Shown here in pieces: positions 53,657 to 62,478 of a DNA stretch of 64,000 bases (positions are counted from its first letter, which is position 1; every line of letters begins with the position of its first letter). The stretch covers positions 1 to 64,000 of the forward strand of contig NZ_VZPP01000015.1 of NCBI RefSeq assembly GCF_008801475.1, given 5' to 3'. The DNA is from Pseudomonas moorei. GTDB taxonomy: Bacteria > Pseudomonadota > Gammaproteobacteria > Pseudomonadales > Pseudomonadaceae. Made by a program: the position numbers and the translations under genes. Below the pieces are notes generated by a model. It did not search any database. It was not told where the DNA came from and worked only from the letters and a program-made list of their open reading frames with translations.

Positions 53657-55297
53657 ATGCGAAACATTGTTGCGCGCCGTCCGGGGAATCTGTTGGGGGG
53701 GCGCGGCCTGTTGGCTACGGTCGTCACGGTTGCCAGTGCCACGGCCAATGCTGCGCCGACCATCGAACTGGGGGAGAACACCACCCTGGATTCGTCGCTT
53801 ACGGTCAACTACACAACCTCCATGCGTACCGCCAGGCAGGCCAGCCAATACCTCAATGATCCGAACAACGACGATGGCACACGCAACTTCAAGCGTGGTT
53901 CATTGATCAACAACCGCCTGAGTCTGTTCGGCGAGTTGCAGCTCAAACACGACAACCTCGGCGCGGTGCTGCGCGGCAGTGATTTTTATGACGATGTCTA
54001 CCACCAGCGCAACGCCAACGACTCACCGGATACAGTGAACAAGTTAGGGCGCAACGATAGCTTCAGTGACGAAACCCGACGGCTGAGCGGCAGCACCGCG
54101 CGCCTGCTCGATGCGTATGTGTACGGCAACTTTGATATTGGCGACACGCAGTACCTGTCGCTCAAGGCCGGGCGGCATCTGGTGGCCTGGGGCGAGAGCC
54201 TGTTCTGGTCCAACATCAGCCAGGGCCAGGCGCCGGTGGATGCCACCAAGTTCAACGTGCCGGGGACCGAGGCCAAGGACTCGTACCTGCCGGTAGGGCA
54301 GGTGTCCGGGTCGTGGTCGCTCAATGAAGACCTGGCGCTGGTGGGCTACTACCAGTACGAGTGGGAAAAGACCGAGCTCAACCCGGTAGGTGACTATTTC
54401 GGCAGCGATACGTTTGGTCCCGGTGCCGAGTTCTTTCGCCTGGGCCGTGGACAGGTCAACAACTTGCCCAGCGGCGTGGCGGTCGGTTATGGCGGTGCCA
54501 AAGACCCCAGCGACAGCGGCCAATGGGGCCTTGGCGTGCGCTACCGGATCACCGAGAACACTGAAGTCGGGTTGTTCCATTACCGCTATAACGAGCGCGT
54601 CGGCTCGTTGTTTTTCGACTTCACCGGCACCACCCAATACTCCTCGCTCAAGAGCATCGGCCATGACGGAAGCGCGCCGGTCTATCGCCTCGGCTACTTC
54701 GAAGACGTCAAGCTGACAGGCATCAGTTTCAGCTCCAAGGTTGGCGATTCGGTGCAGTACGCCGGTGACCTGAGCTACCGCGATGGCGCTTCTGTCTACC
54801 TGAACAACGGCGCGCCGACCACCGGACAGATCTGGCAAGGCAACCTCAACGCTTCGTACATCCTCGGTCCAAGCATGCTCGCCCAGCAGACCACGTTCAT
54901 GGGCGAAGTCGTGCATCAGTACATCGCCGGGGTGGACAGCCTGACGATCACCGGTGGTGGGCCTGGCGTGGACGGTACGTTCAACAAGTTCGAATCGGCG
55001 ATACAGACCCGGGGCTCGACCCTGCTGGGTATCGGCGCCTACATGGACTACCCGTCCGTTGCCACCGGCCTGGACCTGAGCACCAAAGTGGTGTGGACGC
55101 AGAATGTCGACGGCAGTGCCTATCAGGGCATGGGCCGCGACGAGAAGCGTCTGACCGTGGGCGGCGACTTCAAGTACCTGGGCAACTTCCAGGTCGGCAT
55201 GACCTATGTCGCCTACTTGAGTTCGCCGGATGTTGCCCAGGGCCGGTTGCTGGCTGACCGCGATTACCTGTCGTTCAACGCCAAATACACCTTCTGA
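53657..55297 (+). CDS. DUF1302 outer-membrane protein, copy 2
   Basis: A 546-residue DUF1302 protein paralogous to that at 34656 (shared NRNFDRGSL/TRNFKRGSL-type, LRGSDFYDDVYH, KAGRHLVAWGESL, and final NAKYTF). A signal peptide ends near NAAP at residue ~33. AGGAGAGGAG precedes the start. It is likely an outer-membrane beta-barrel for steroid entry. It has its own regulatory element, unlike copy 1. Two copies may serve substrates of different polarity or give different induction. Confidence 0.85.
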   Translation: MRNIVARRPGNLLGGRGLLATVVTVASATANAAPTIELGENTTLDSSLTVNYTTSMRTARQASQYLNDPNNDDGTRNFKRGSLINNRLSLFGELQLKHDNLGAVLRGSDFYDDVYHQRNANDSPDTVNKLGRNDSFSDETRRLSGSTARLLDAYVYGNFDIGDTQYLSLKAGRHLVAWGESLFWSNISQGQAPVDATKFNVPGTEAKDSYLPVGQVSGSWSLNEDLALVGYYQYEWEKTELNPVGDYFGSDTFGPGAEFFRLGRGQVNNLPSGVAVGYGGAKDPSDSGQWGLGVRYRITENTEVGLFHYRYNERVGSLFFDFTGTTQYSSLKSIGHDGSAPVYRLGYFEDVKLTGISFSSKVGDSVQYAGDLSYRDGASVYLNNGAPTTGQIWQGNLNASYILGPSMLAQQTTFMGEVVHQYIAGVDSLTITGGGPGVDGTFNKFESAIQTRGSTLLGIGAYMDYPSVATGLDLSTKVVWTQNVDGSAYQGMGRDEKRLTVGGDFKYLGNFQVGMTYVAYLSSPDVAQGRLLADRDYLSFNAKYTF

Positions 55298-55304
55298 TGA
55301 TCAT

Positions 55305-55332
55305 GGCTGCGTCGCGACAAGGCGACGCGGCC
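55305..55332 (+). other. Hairpin after DUF1302 copy 2
   Basis: GGCTGCGTCGC-gacaag-GCGACGCGGCC, 11-bp stem with one G-U pair, 7 bp after the stop; only a weak T-rich flank (ttcattt). Possibly a partial terminator or processing site before the FMN oxidoreductase gene. Confidence 0.55.
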
Positions 55333-55370
55333 TTCATTTGCAGCCTGATAAAAATAAAGAGAGGCCCGTC

Positions 55371-56603
55371 ATGAACCCTCGTTCGACCCCATCACCGTTC
55401 AGCCCTATCGCGATTGGCCCACTGACCCTGAAGAACCGCTTTATCAAATCCGCCACCAACGAGGGTATGAGTGCCCAAGGCGTACCTTCCAAACAACTGG
55501 TCAAGCTGCATGCAGCCCTGGCCGAGGGCGGCACCGCCCTGACCACGGTGGCCTATTGCGCAATCAGCAGCGATGGCCGCACCTTGCCCAACCAGTTGAC
55601 CCTGAGCCCATCCAGCCTGCCACATTTCAAGGCCCTGACCGACGCAGTGCACCAGTGCGGTGGCCTGGCCAGCGCGCAGATCACTCATGGTGGCTGCTTT
55701 ACTTTTATCCGCGAGCGCTCGACCAAGCGTCCGCTGTCGGCCAGCGGCGGCTTCAACAAAATCGGCTTGATGAGCGGCATGTTCCTAAAGCAGGCGATGA
55801 ACGAAGGCGATATGCAGCAGGTGGTGCGAGATTTCGCTCAAGGCGCGCGTCTGGCGCGCCAGGCCGGTTTCGATGCCGTGGAAATCCACATGGGCCACGG
55901 TTACTTGCTCAGCCAGTTCATTTCGCCGATGTACAACAAGCGCCGCGACCAGTACGGCGGCAGCCTGGAAAATCGCTTGCGCTTTCCGCGTCGGGTACTG
56001 CGTGCGGTGCTCGATGCGGTTGGCCAGGAGATGGCGGTGATCTGCAAATACAGCGTTACGGAAGGCGTGAGAGCCGGTAACAGCGCTGAAGACGGAGCGA
56101 AGATAGCCCGCATGCTGGAAGAGGAGGGGGCGCACCTGCTGGTGCTCAGCGCCGGTATGAATGCCGAGTCGATCACCACCATGTTCGGCTCCTCGTTTCC
56201 CAAGGAAAACCGCGTGCAGCAGAAGAACCGGATCATCGCCCTGGCGATGGCCATTCAACGGCGCAAAGAACCGACTGTGGAATTCCGTGAGCTGTATTTG
56301 CTGGAACACGCGCGCAAGGTGCGTGCGGCGGTGAAAATGCCTTTGGCTTACCTGGGCGGTGCCAAGAGCCTGGCGAGCATCGAGCAGATCATGGCTGAGG
56401 GCTTTGACCTGGTTGCCTTGGGCCGGGTGTTGCTGGCCGAAAATGACTACGTCAACAAACTCGCCAGCGGCGTCAGTCGCGACTCGATCTGTACTGCCTG
56501 CAACCGTTGCGTGGCCATGATGTACACGCCCGGCGGTACCTCCTGCGTCCTGGGGCAGCCCGGCGATGCCATGTTGAACAGCCAGAAGGCGGCAGATCGC
56601 TAA
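55371..56603 (+). CDS. NADH:flavin oxidoreductase (FMN TIM barrel, stand-alone)
   Basis: A 410-residue FMN oxidoreductase: NRFIKSATNEGM, HMGHGYLLSQFISPMYNKRRDQYGGSLENRLRF (in part), and a C-terminal CTACNRCVAMMYTPGGTSC cysteine set. It is related to the N-terminal half of 2,4-dienoyl-CoA reductase and bile-acid BaiCD/BaiH, but lacks their C-terminal FAD/NAD domain. Start at 55371 follows GAGAGG. A steroid enone or dienoyl-CoA reduction is plausible. The Cys cluster may still bind iron-sulfur or be structural. Confidence 0.83.
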   Translation: MNPRSTPSPFSPIAIGPLTLKNRFIKSATNEGMSAQGVPSKQLVKLHAALAEGGTALTTVAYCAISSDGRTLPNQLTLSPSSLPHFKALTDAVHQCGGLASAQITHGGCFTFIRERSTKRPLSASGGFNKIGLMSGMFLKQAMNEGDMQQVVRDFAQGARLARQAGFDAVEIHMGHGYLLSQFISPMYNKRRDQYGGSLENRLRFPRRVLRAVLDAVGQEMAVICKYSVTEGVRAGNSAEDGAKIARMLEEEGAHLLVLSAGMNAESITTMFGSSFPKENRVQQKNRIIALAMAIQRRKEPTVEFRELYLLEHARKVRAAVKMPLAYLGGAKSLASIEQIMAEGFDLVALGRVLLAENDYVNKLASGVSRDSICTACNRCVAMMYTPGGTSCVLGQPGDAMLNSQKAADR

Positions 56604-56625
56604 CCTCCATCATCCCCTGCAAGAG

Positions 56626-56709
56626 CGAGCTTGCTCGCGAAGGTCGTTAACGATAACGCGTGGTTGCTGGATGAACGCGTTGTCTTTGAGTCCTTCGCGA
56701 GCAAGCTCG
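56626..56709. repeat. REPIN (two inverted REP arms)
   Basis: CGAGCTTGCTCGCGA at 56626-56640 and its inverted partner TCGCGAGCAAGCTCG at 56695-56709 enclose a 54-bp loop. Direct counterpart of the element at 60011 (shared AGGTCGTTAACGA-like core). Confidence 0.85.
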
Positions 56710-56726
56710 TTCCGACAGTTTGAGGG

Positions 56727-57560
56727 TTAGCCGTGCTGCAGGAACTCGATGCAGCTGCGGTTGAACAGTTCGCGGTGTTCCACCTGAACCCAATGTCCGC
56801 AGCGGTTGAGCACGATGAAGCGGGCATTCGGTGCGCCGTCGATGATGCGCTGGGCGCCGCTGATCGGGTTGAAGTGATCGTTGTTGCCCCAGAAGCCGAG
56901 GATCGGGCACTGGATTTCACCCAGGCGCGCTTCCATGTTCGGCACCATCATTGTGCTGAACAGGCTCTTCGGTTGCGTTACGGCCACCGCCACGCGTTCT
57001 TGCAGCAGGCTTTGCGGCAGGATCGAATCATCGAACAACTGCAGGCTCATCATGCTGCGCATCTCTTGCATGCCGATGGGGCCTGCGTTGAACAGGCTGA
57101 CCATGCGCACGATGCCTTCCATCTTGAAGTAGGTTTCCCGCTCCTCGACACCGCCCGGTGCCAGCAGGATCAGGCTCTGGGGCAGTTGCGGCAGGCGCAG
57201 GGCCAGACCCAGGGCAATTGCGCCACCCAGCGAGTTACCCAGCACCGTGCAGCGCTGCACGCCAACGGACTCGAGGAACGCCGCCACGCAGTCGACGAAG
57301 AAATCCAGGTTGTACTGGACGTCCTCGGGTTTGTCCGAGCGACCGAAGCCCGGCAGGTCAAGCACGAGGTTGCGATAGCCCGCGGCGACAAGCTGTGGGT
57401 AGTTGCCCTTGAAGTTGCTGAAGCCACTGGCGCCCGGCCCGCTGCCGTGTAGCCACAGCACCACGGGGCCTGCGCCCTCATCCAGATAGTGCAGGCGCAG
57501 GCCGTTGGGCAGGGTCGCGTAATGGCCGACGGGCAGGGGCAGGTCTACGGGTTGGTTCAT
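56727..57560 (-). CDS. hsaD: Meta-cleavage product hydrolase, 4,9-DSHA hydrolase (HsaD/TesD-like)
   Basis: A 277-residue alpha/beta hydrolase. Nucleophile Ser110 in GNSLGGA, Asp228 in GNNDHF, His256 in CGHWVQVEH, and oxyanion HGSGPGASG near the N terminus are typical of BphD/HsaD. It cleaves the C-C bond after HsaC opens ring A, giving the C/D-ring acid and a dienoate for HsaE. The start at 57560 has GGAG 6 nt upstream. It lies alone on the minus strand, with an element at 57687. Confidence 0.9.
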   Translation of the reverse strand: MNQPVDLPLPVGHYATLPNGLRLHYLDEGAGPVVLWLHGSGPGASGFSNFKGNYPQLVAAGYRNLVLDLPGFGRSDKPEDVQYNLDFFVDCVAAFLESVGVQRCTVLGNSLGGAIALGLALRLPQLPQSLILLAPGGVEERETYFKMEGIVRMVSLFNAGPIGMQEMRSMMSLQLFDDSILPQSLLQERVAVAVTQPKSLFSTMMVPNMEARLGEIQCPILGFWGNNDHFNPISGAQRIIDGAPNARFIVLNRCGHWVQVEHRELFNRSCIEFLQHG

Positions 57561-57686
57561 GGGGTTCTCCATTGTCTGCGGATTCGTGAAGCACATCCGC
57601 GCCAGGCGCTACCGCAGGATGAAGGGGAACGTCGCGCCTGGCGTGGTGCGCACGCCAGGCATGCTGGGCTCTGACCGCGCAGTTCA

Positions 57687-57704
57687 CATCGTCCGTTCAG
57701 ACCA
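57687..57704 (-). promoter_or_regulatory. TAGTC-N5-GGACGATG element, copy 14
   Basis: TGGTCTGAACGGACGATG on the minus strand, 12/13, identical to copy 6; 126 bp upstream of hsaD. It is 8 bp from copy 15, which faces the other way. Confidence 0.8.
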
Positions 57705-57712
57705 CGCGGCGG

Positions 57713-57730
57713 TAGTCCCATCGGACGATG
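57713..57730 (+). promoter_or_regulatory. TAGTC-N5-GGACGATG element, copy 15
   Basis: TAGTCCCATCGGACGATG, 13/13, with an extended GTCC-catc-GGAC dyad. It ends 90 bp before the SDR start at 57821. Confidence 0.85.
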
Positions 57731-57820
57731 TGTACCCAGGCTCTGGCCGCTAATCATGCGGGGGACGGCGCCACTGCAAGGGCAGCGGGTCGCAGCGTAT
57801 TTTCACATTCGGAGAATGCT

Positions 57821-58555
57821 ATGAAGTTACTCAACAAAGTGGCCTTTGTGACCGGCGCCGGGCAGGGCATGGGCCAGGCCATCGTGCGTGGTTTTGTCGC
57901 CGAGGGCGCCAAGGTGGTAGCAGTGGACCTGAATCAGGCGGCGCTGGCCGAGAGCCTGGCGGACCTGGGCGACCAGGTACTGGCACTGGCTTGCAATGTC
58001 GCTGACAGCGCCTCTGTGGCCGATGCCATGGGCCAGACCGAGCAGCACTTCGGCGGCCTCGATATCCTGGTCAACAATGCCGGCGTGGGCGGGCTGGACA
58101 GCTTCCTCGAAACCTCGGACGAGAGCTGGGCGCGGGTGATTGGCGTGAACCTGGGCGGCACCTTCCTGTGCTGCCGTGAAGGCGCGAGGTTGATGGTCAA
58201 GGGTGGGCGCAAGGGCGCGATTATCAATCTCTCCAGCACTGCCGCGCTGACCGGTGACGGCCCGGCGCACTATTGCACCTCGAAAGCCGGGGTGATGGGC
58301 CTGACCCGTTCGATGGCCCGAGAACTGGCGGCCAGCGCCATCCGCGTCAACACCCTGGTTCCTGGGCCGACCAACACGCCGATGATGGCCGGCATTCCTG
58401 ATGAATACATGCAGGCACTGCTGAAAAACGTGCCCCTGGGCCGCATGTGCGAGACCGACGAAATCGCCAGGGTTGCCGTGTTCCTGGCCAGCGAAGACGC
58501 CAGTTTCATGACCGGGCAGAACATCGCCGTCAACGGCGGTATGGCCTTTATCTGA
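57821..58555 (+). CDS. Short-chain dehydrogenase/reductase
   Basis: A 244-residue SDR: TGAGQGMGQAIVRGFVAEGA, NNAGVGG, IINLSSTAALTGDGPAHYCTSKAGV with Ser/Tyr/Lys, and AVNGGMAFI at the C terminus. GGAG lies 6 nt before the ATG. First gene of a three-gene plus-strand unit (SDR, SDR, NTF2-fold). In actinobacteria SDRs such as IpdF and IpdC-neighbour enzymes act on C/D-ring CoA intermediates; a similar role is possible here. Confidence 0.83.
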   Translation: MKLLNKVAFVTGAGQGMGQAIVRGFVAEGAKVVAVDLNQAALAESLADLGDQVLALACNVADSASVADAMGQTEQHFGGLDILVNNAGVGGLDSFLETSDESWARVIGVNLGGTFLCCREGARLMVKGGRKGAIINLSSTAALTGDGPAHYCTSKAGVMGLTRSMARELAASAIRVNTLVPGPTNTPMMAGIPDEYMQALLKNVPLGRMCETDEIARVAVFLASEDASFMTGQNIAVNGGMAFI

Positions 58556-58569
58556 TCAGGGAGTCACCC

Positions 58570-59343
58570 ATGAGCAAGCGTTTACAAGCAAAGATTGCCT
58601 TCGTCACTGGCGCCGGCTCCGGCATCGGTGAAGCCACCGCACTGCGATTCGCCGAAGAGGGCGCCACCGTAGTGCTGTGCGGACGTCGCATCGAGCCACT
58701 GCAAGGCGTGCAGGAAAAAATTCGTGCCCAGGGTGGGCAGGCCGAGATTGCCGTGGCCGATGTCAGCGATGAACAGGCTTACGTCGGAGCGCTGCAAGCC
58801 GCCGCGCAACGTCACGGTCGCCTGGACATCCTGGTCAACAACGCGATGGCCTACACCTGGGGCGGCATCGATACGATGACCACCGCCGACTGGCACGCGA
58901 ACTTCGCCACCACCGTCGATGGCACCTTCTGGGGCACCCGCACGGCGATGCAGTTGATGAAAGCGCAGGGCGGCGGTTCGATCGTCAATATCGCGTCGAT
59001 CTGCGGTCTGTTCGGCACGGCGTGGATGGCCGGTTACTCGGCAGCCAAAGCGGCGGTGATCAACTTCAGCCGGGCGGCGGCCAGTGAAGGCGCGCCGCAC
59101 AACATCCGCTGCAACGTGATTATTCCGGGCGTGGTCGACACTCCTGCCACGGCCGGTATGCTGAGTGACGCCAAGACCCGCACCAACACTGAAAAAGTGA
59201 TCCCGATGAAACGGGTCGGCCTGCCGGTGGAGCTGGCCAACGCCATTCTGTTCCTGGCCAGCGATGAGGCTTCGTACGTCACCGGCGCGAGCCTGGCGGT
59301 AGACGGCGGGCGTGGTTCGGACCTGTACACGGTGCTCGACTGA
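58570..59343 (+). CDS. Short-chain dehydrogenase/reductase
   Basis: A 257-residue SDR: TGAGSGIGEATALRFAEEGATVVLCGRR, NNAMAYTWGG, SIVNIASICGLFGTAWMAGYSAAKAAV with Ser/Tyr/Lys, and AVDGGRGSD. Start at 58570 follows AGGGAG. Its stop overlaps the next start (TGATG), so translation is coupled with the NTF2-fold protein. Substrate unknown; a ketone/alcohol step in ring degradation is likely. Confidence 0.83.
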   Translation: MSKRLQAKIAFVTGAGSGIGEATALRFAEEGATVVLCGRRIEPLQGVQEKIRAQGGQAEIAVADVSDEQAYVGALQAAAQRHGRLDILVNNAMAYTWGGIDTMTTADWHANFATTVDGTFWGTRTAMQLMKAQGGGSIVNIASICGLFGTAWMAGYSAAKAAVINFSRAAASEGAPHNIRCNVIIPGVVDTPATAGMLSDAKTRTNTEKVIPMKRVGLPVELANAILFLASDEASYVTGASLAVDGGRGSDLYTVLD

Positions 59344-59978
59344 TGAATCAGGACACCAACACATTACTGGCGCGCATCGACCGCCTGGAGTCGCTGGATG
59401 CGATCCGCCAACTGGCTGGCAAGTACGCCCTGGCGCTGGACATGCGTGACATGGATGCCATGGCCAATTGCTTCGCCCCGGACGTGCGGGTGGGCCGCGA
59501 CAAGAGTGGTCGCGCGCACCTCAAGGCGTGGCTGGATGAAACCATGCGCAAGCAGTTCCACGGCACCTCCCATCACCTGGGCCAGCACATCATCGAGTTC
59601 AGCGATGCCGATCACGCCACCGGTGTGGTCTATTCGAAGAACGAACATGAGACCGGCCCCGAGTGGGTGATCATGCAGATGCTGTACTGGGATGATTACG
59701 AGCGGATCGACGGACGCTGGTGTTTCCGTCGCCGTTTGCCGTGCTATTGGTACGCGACCGATCTGAACAAACCACCGATTGGCGGCCTGAAGATGCGCTG
59801 GCCTGGGCGTGAGCCTTACGCTGGCAGCTTCCACGAGCTGTTCCCGTCCTGGGATGCGTTCTGGGCGCAGCGCCTGGACAAGGACGCGTTACCACAGATT
59901 GCCGAGCCGGCGCCGCTGGAGGGGTTTCTCAAAAACCTGCGCCGTGGCGCGGATGATCCAAAGATTCGCGTGCGTTGA
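59343..59978 (+). CDS. NTF2/SnoaL-fold protein
   Basis: A 211-residue protein with an NTF2-like fold in residues ~1-145: KYALALDMRDMDAMANCFAPDV holds the Tyr-x4-Asp pair, and FHGTSHHLGQH the His region of the scytalone dehydratase/BaiE superfamily. A C-terminal extension (~146-211, with GREPYAGSFHELFPSWDAFW) is unusual for the fold and may contact a partner. Coupled to the preceding SDR. It may be a dehydratase or isomerase in steroid breakdown; not proven. Confidence 0.75.
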   Translation: MNQDTNTLLARIDRLESLDAIRQLAGKYALALDMRDMDAMANCFAPDVRVGRDKSGRAHLKAWLDETMRKQFHGTSHHLGQHIIEFSDADHATGVVYSKNEHETGPEWVIMQMLYWDDYERIDGRWCFRRRLPCYWYATDLNKPPIGGLKMRWPGREPYAGSFHELFPSWDAFWAQRLDKDALPQIAEPAPLEGFLKNLRRGADDPKIRVR

Positions 59979-60010
59979 ATCGTTGGACAGGGATCTCTGA
60001 ACTGTAGGCG

Positions 60011-60095
60011 CGAGCGTTGCTCGCGATGGTCGTTAACGAAAGCGCGCATGTCCTGGATAAACGCGGCGTTCGGGAGTCCATCGCGAGCAAGTTCG
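60011..60095. repeat. REPIN (two inverted REP arms)
   Basis: CGAGCGTTGCTCGCGA (60011-60026) and TCGCGAGCAAGTTCG (60081-60095) enclose a ~54-bp loop with GGTCGTTAACGA. Same family and orientation as the element at 56626. Located between converging genes. Confidence 0.82.
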
Positions 60096-60115
60096 ATCCT
60101 GTAAAGGGCCTCTGT

Positions 60116-61309
60116 TCAGTTTGAGAAACGTGGTTCCCGGGGCATGCCCAGCGCGCGCTCGGCAATGACGTTGCGCTGGATTTCGTTGCTGCCTCCATAG
60201 ATGGTGTCGGAACGGGTGAACAGGAACAGCGACTGCAGACGGCTGAGCTGGTAAGGCGCGGCGTCGAGAATTTCCGCAGCATCGCCCAGCACGTCCATGG
60301 CCAGTTTACCCAGGTCGCTGTGCCAGGTTGACCAGGCCAGTTTGTAGATCATCGCTTCACGTCCCAGGTTGCCATCCTGTGGGCCTGACAGCATGCGCAA
60401 AGAGTTGTAGCGCAACACTTTGAGCCCGGCCCAGGCCTGGGCAATCCGCTGACGCAGCAACGGATCGCGCGCAGCACCGTTGGCGCGAGCGATGCGGATG
60501 ATTTCGTCGAGTTCGTTGTGGAACTGCATCTGCTGACCCAGCGTGGATACGCCGCGCTCAAAGCCCAATAGCGCCATGGCGATCTTCCAGCCATCGCCCG
60601 GTTGCCCGATCAGGTTGTCGGCATGGGTGGCGGCCTGGTCGAAGAACACCTCGTTGAATTCACTGGTGCCGGTCAGTTGCTGGATCGGTTGCACGCGAAT
60701 GGTGTCCTGAGCCATCGGCACCAACAGGAACGATAAACCGTGATGCCCCTGGCTACCGGGCTCGGTGCGCGCAAGCACAAAACACCAGTCGGCCTCGTGG
60801 GCCAGGGAGGTCCAGACCTTTTGCCCGCTGATCAGCCAGTGCTCGCCCGTGGCATCCAGTATCGCCCGGGTCTGTACATTGGCCAGGTCCGAACCAGCGC
60901 CCGGTTCCGAGTAGCCCTGGCACCAGAACTGGCTGCCGTCGAGGATACCGGGCAACAGGCGCTGCTGCTGAGCTGGTGTACCGAAGGCGGCGAGTGTGGG
61001 GCCGACCAGGCCTTCGCCAATATGGCCCATCCGCCCAGGGCCACCGGCGCGGGCATATTCTTCATGGAAAATCACCTGCTGGCTGATGGACAGTCCCCGT
61101 CCTCCGTGTTCCCTGGCCCAGCCAACCCCGATCCAGGCGCCTGCGGCAAGTTTACGTTCCCAGGCTTTACGCTCTTCGGGAAAACTGTGCTCATCCCCCG
61201 GTCCGCCACGAAAACGCAAGGGCGCAAATTCGCCGCTCAGGTGCTCGGCCATCCATTGGGCGACCTCTTTGCGGAACGCTTCGTCGGCACCACTAAAACC
61301 GATTTTCAT
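60116..61309 (-). CDS. Acyl-CoA dehydrogenase
   Basis: A 397-residue ACAD with a full motif set: GYSEPGAGSDLANVQT, VWTSLAHEADW, and YGGSNEIQRNVIAERALGMP at the C terminus. It overlaps the ACAD at 61306 by 4 bp (ATGA), so the two are probably subunits of one heterotetramer. Between hsaD/SDR genes and hsaC/ipdA, this pair may correspond to the C/D-ring IpdE1-IpdE2 or a similar enzyme; that is inferred from neighbours. Confidence 0.87.
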   Translation of the reverse strand: MKIGFSGADEAFRKEVAQWMAEHLSGEFAPLRFRGGPGDEHSFPEERKAWERKLAAGAWIGVGWAREHGGRGLSISQQVIFHEEYARAGGPGRMGHIGEGLVGPTLAAFGTPAQQQRLLPGILDGSQFWCQGYSEPGAGSDLANVQTRAILDATGEHWLISGQKVWTSLAHEADWCFVLARTEPGSQGHHGLSFLLVPMAQDTIRVQPIQQLTGTSEFNEVFFDQAATHADNLIGQPGDGWKIAMALLGFERGVSTLGQQMQFHNELDEIIRIARANGAARDPLLRQRIAQAWAGLKVLRYNSLRMLSGPQDGNLGREAMIYKLAWSTWHSDLGKLAMDVLGDAAEILDAAPYQLSRLQSLFLFTRSDTIYGGSNEIQRNVIAERALGMPREPRFSN

Positions 61310-62478
61310 GCTTGCTCTCCCAATAGATACGCGGCCAGGCGCTCGCGGTGCAACGCCGGGCTGCCCAGTAGGTGCTCACCGGCGCGGGCACGTTTGAAGT
61401 ACAGGTGTGGATCGTATTCCCAGGTGAAACCGACGCCGCCATGCAGTTGGATCGATTCGCCAGCGCAATGGAAAAACGCCTCGCTGGCGTGGATCTTCGC
61501 GGTGGCGGCGGCCAGCTCAAGTTCCTCGATGACCGCGGCATCGCCTGCCGGGTCCAGACGTTCCTGGGCCACGCAAGCGGCGTAGTAGGCTGCCGAGCGG
61601 GCGCATTCGACTTGCAGCATCATGTCGGCACAGCGGTGCTTGATCGCCTGGAAACTGGCAATGGTGCGTTTGAATTGTCGGCGTTCGGCGATGTACGCCA
61701 GTGTCAGATCCAGGGCTTGCTGCGCGCCGCCAGTCTGTTCGGCGGCAAGCCCGATGGCGGCGATCTGCAGGGTGTCGCGCAGCACCGCCCAGCCTAGTGC
61801 GGGGCCGCACAGCAGTTGTGCCTCGCTGACCTTTACCTTATGCAGTTCAATGCGTGCCAGGCGACGGGTCTGGTCCAGGGTCGCCAGTGGGCTGCGCATC
61901 ACACTCGGCGTATCGCCAGGCAAGACGAACAGGCTGATGCCCTGTTCGCCCTCAGTACCGGGTGCGCGGGCGGCGACGATCAGCAGATCGGCCGAGGCGC
62001 CATCGATGACCTGGGCGTACTGACCGTCCAGCGTCCAGCCGCCATGGTGCGGTTCGGCCACGGTTTGCACACTGCAAGCCTCAAGCCCCGCAACACTGGC
62101 GAAGGCCAGGGTGGCCCGAGTTTCACCGGCGGCAATCGCCCCCAGCCAGTGCTCCTGGGCCGTCTCGTTGTTGCTCAGCAACAGGGCCGGAGTTGCCAGG
62201 CACGACGTGGCGAACAGCGGCGAACCCAACAAAAAGCGCCCGCTTTGCTCCAGCAGAATCGCCAGTTCGACAAACCCCAGACCCATACCGCCAAAGCGCT
62301 CGGGCACCATCAGGGCCGGCCAGTAGAGTTGCTGGCCGATCTGTCGCCAGACCTCGGGATCATGCGCGTCCGGACGGTTCATGGCGGCGCGCACGGCATG
62401 CGAATCGCTGGCCTTGGCAAGAAAGCGCTCGGCGCTCTCGCGAATCATCAAGTGTTCTTCGGTAAAAGCGAACTCCAT
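61306..62478 (-). CDS. Acyl-CoA dehydrogenase, partner subunit
   Basis: A 390-residue ACAD-fold protein: VPERFGGMGLGFVELAILLEQ and the C-terminal IQLHGGVGFTWEYDPHLYFKRA. The central FAD loop is changed (LAFASVAGLEAC in place of SEPxAGSD), as in other partner subunits of this window. It is the first gene of the two-gene minus-strand unit; no good GGACGATG element was found upstream in the minus orientation, so its control is unclear. Confidence 0.83.
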   Translation of the reverse strand: MEFAFTEEHLMIRESAERFLAKASDSHAVRAAMNRPDAHDPEVWRQIGQQLYWPALMVPERFGGMGLGFVELAILLEQSGRFLLGSPLFATSCLATPALLLSNNETAQEHWLGAIAAGETRATLAFASVAGLEACSVQTVAEPHHGGWTLDGQYAQVIDGASADLLIVAARAPGTEGEQGISLFVLPGDTPSVMRSPLATLDQTRRLARIELHKVKVSEAQLLCGPALGWAVLRDTLQIAAIGLAAEQTGGAQQALDLTLAYIAERRQFKRTIASFQAIKHRCADMMLQVECARSAAYYAACVAQERLDPAGDAAVIEELELAAATAKIHASEAFFHCAGESIQLHGGVGFTWEYDPHLYFKRARAGEHLLGSPALHRERLAAYLLGEQA

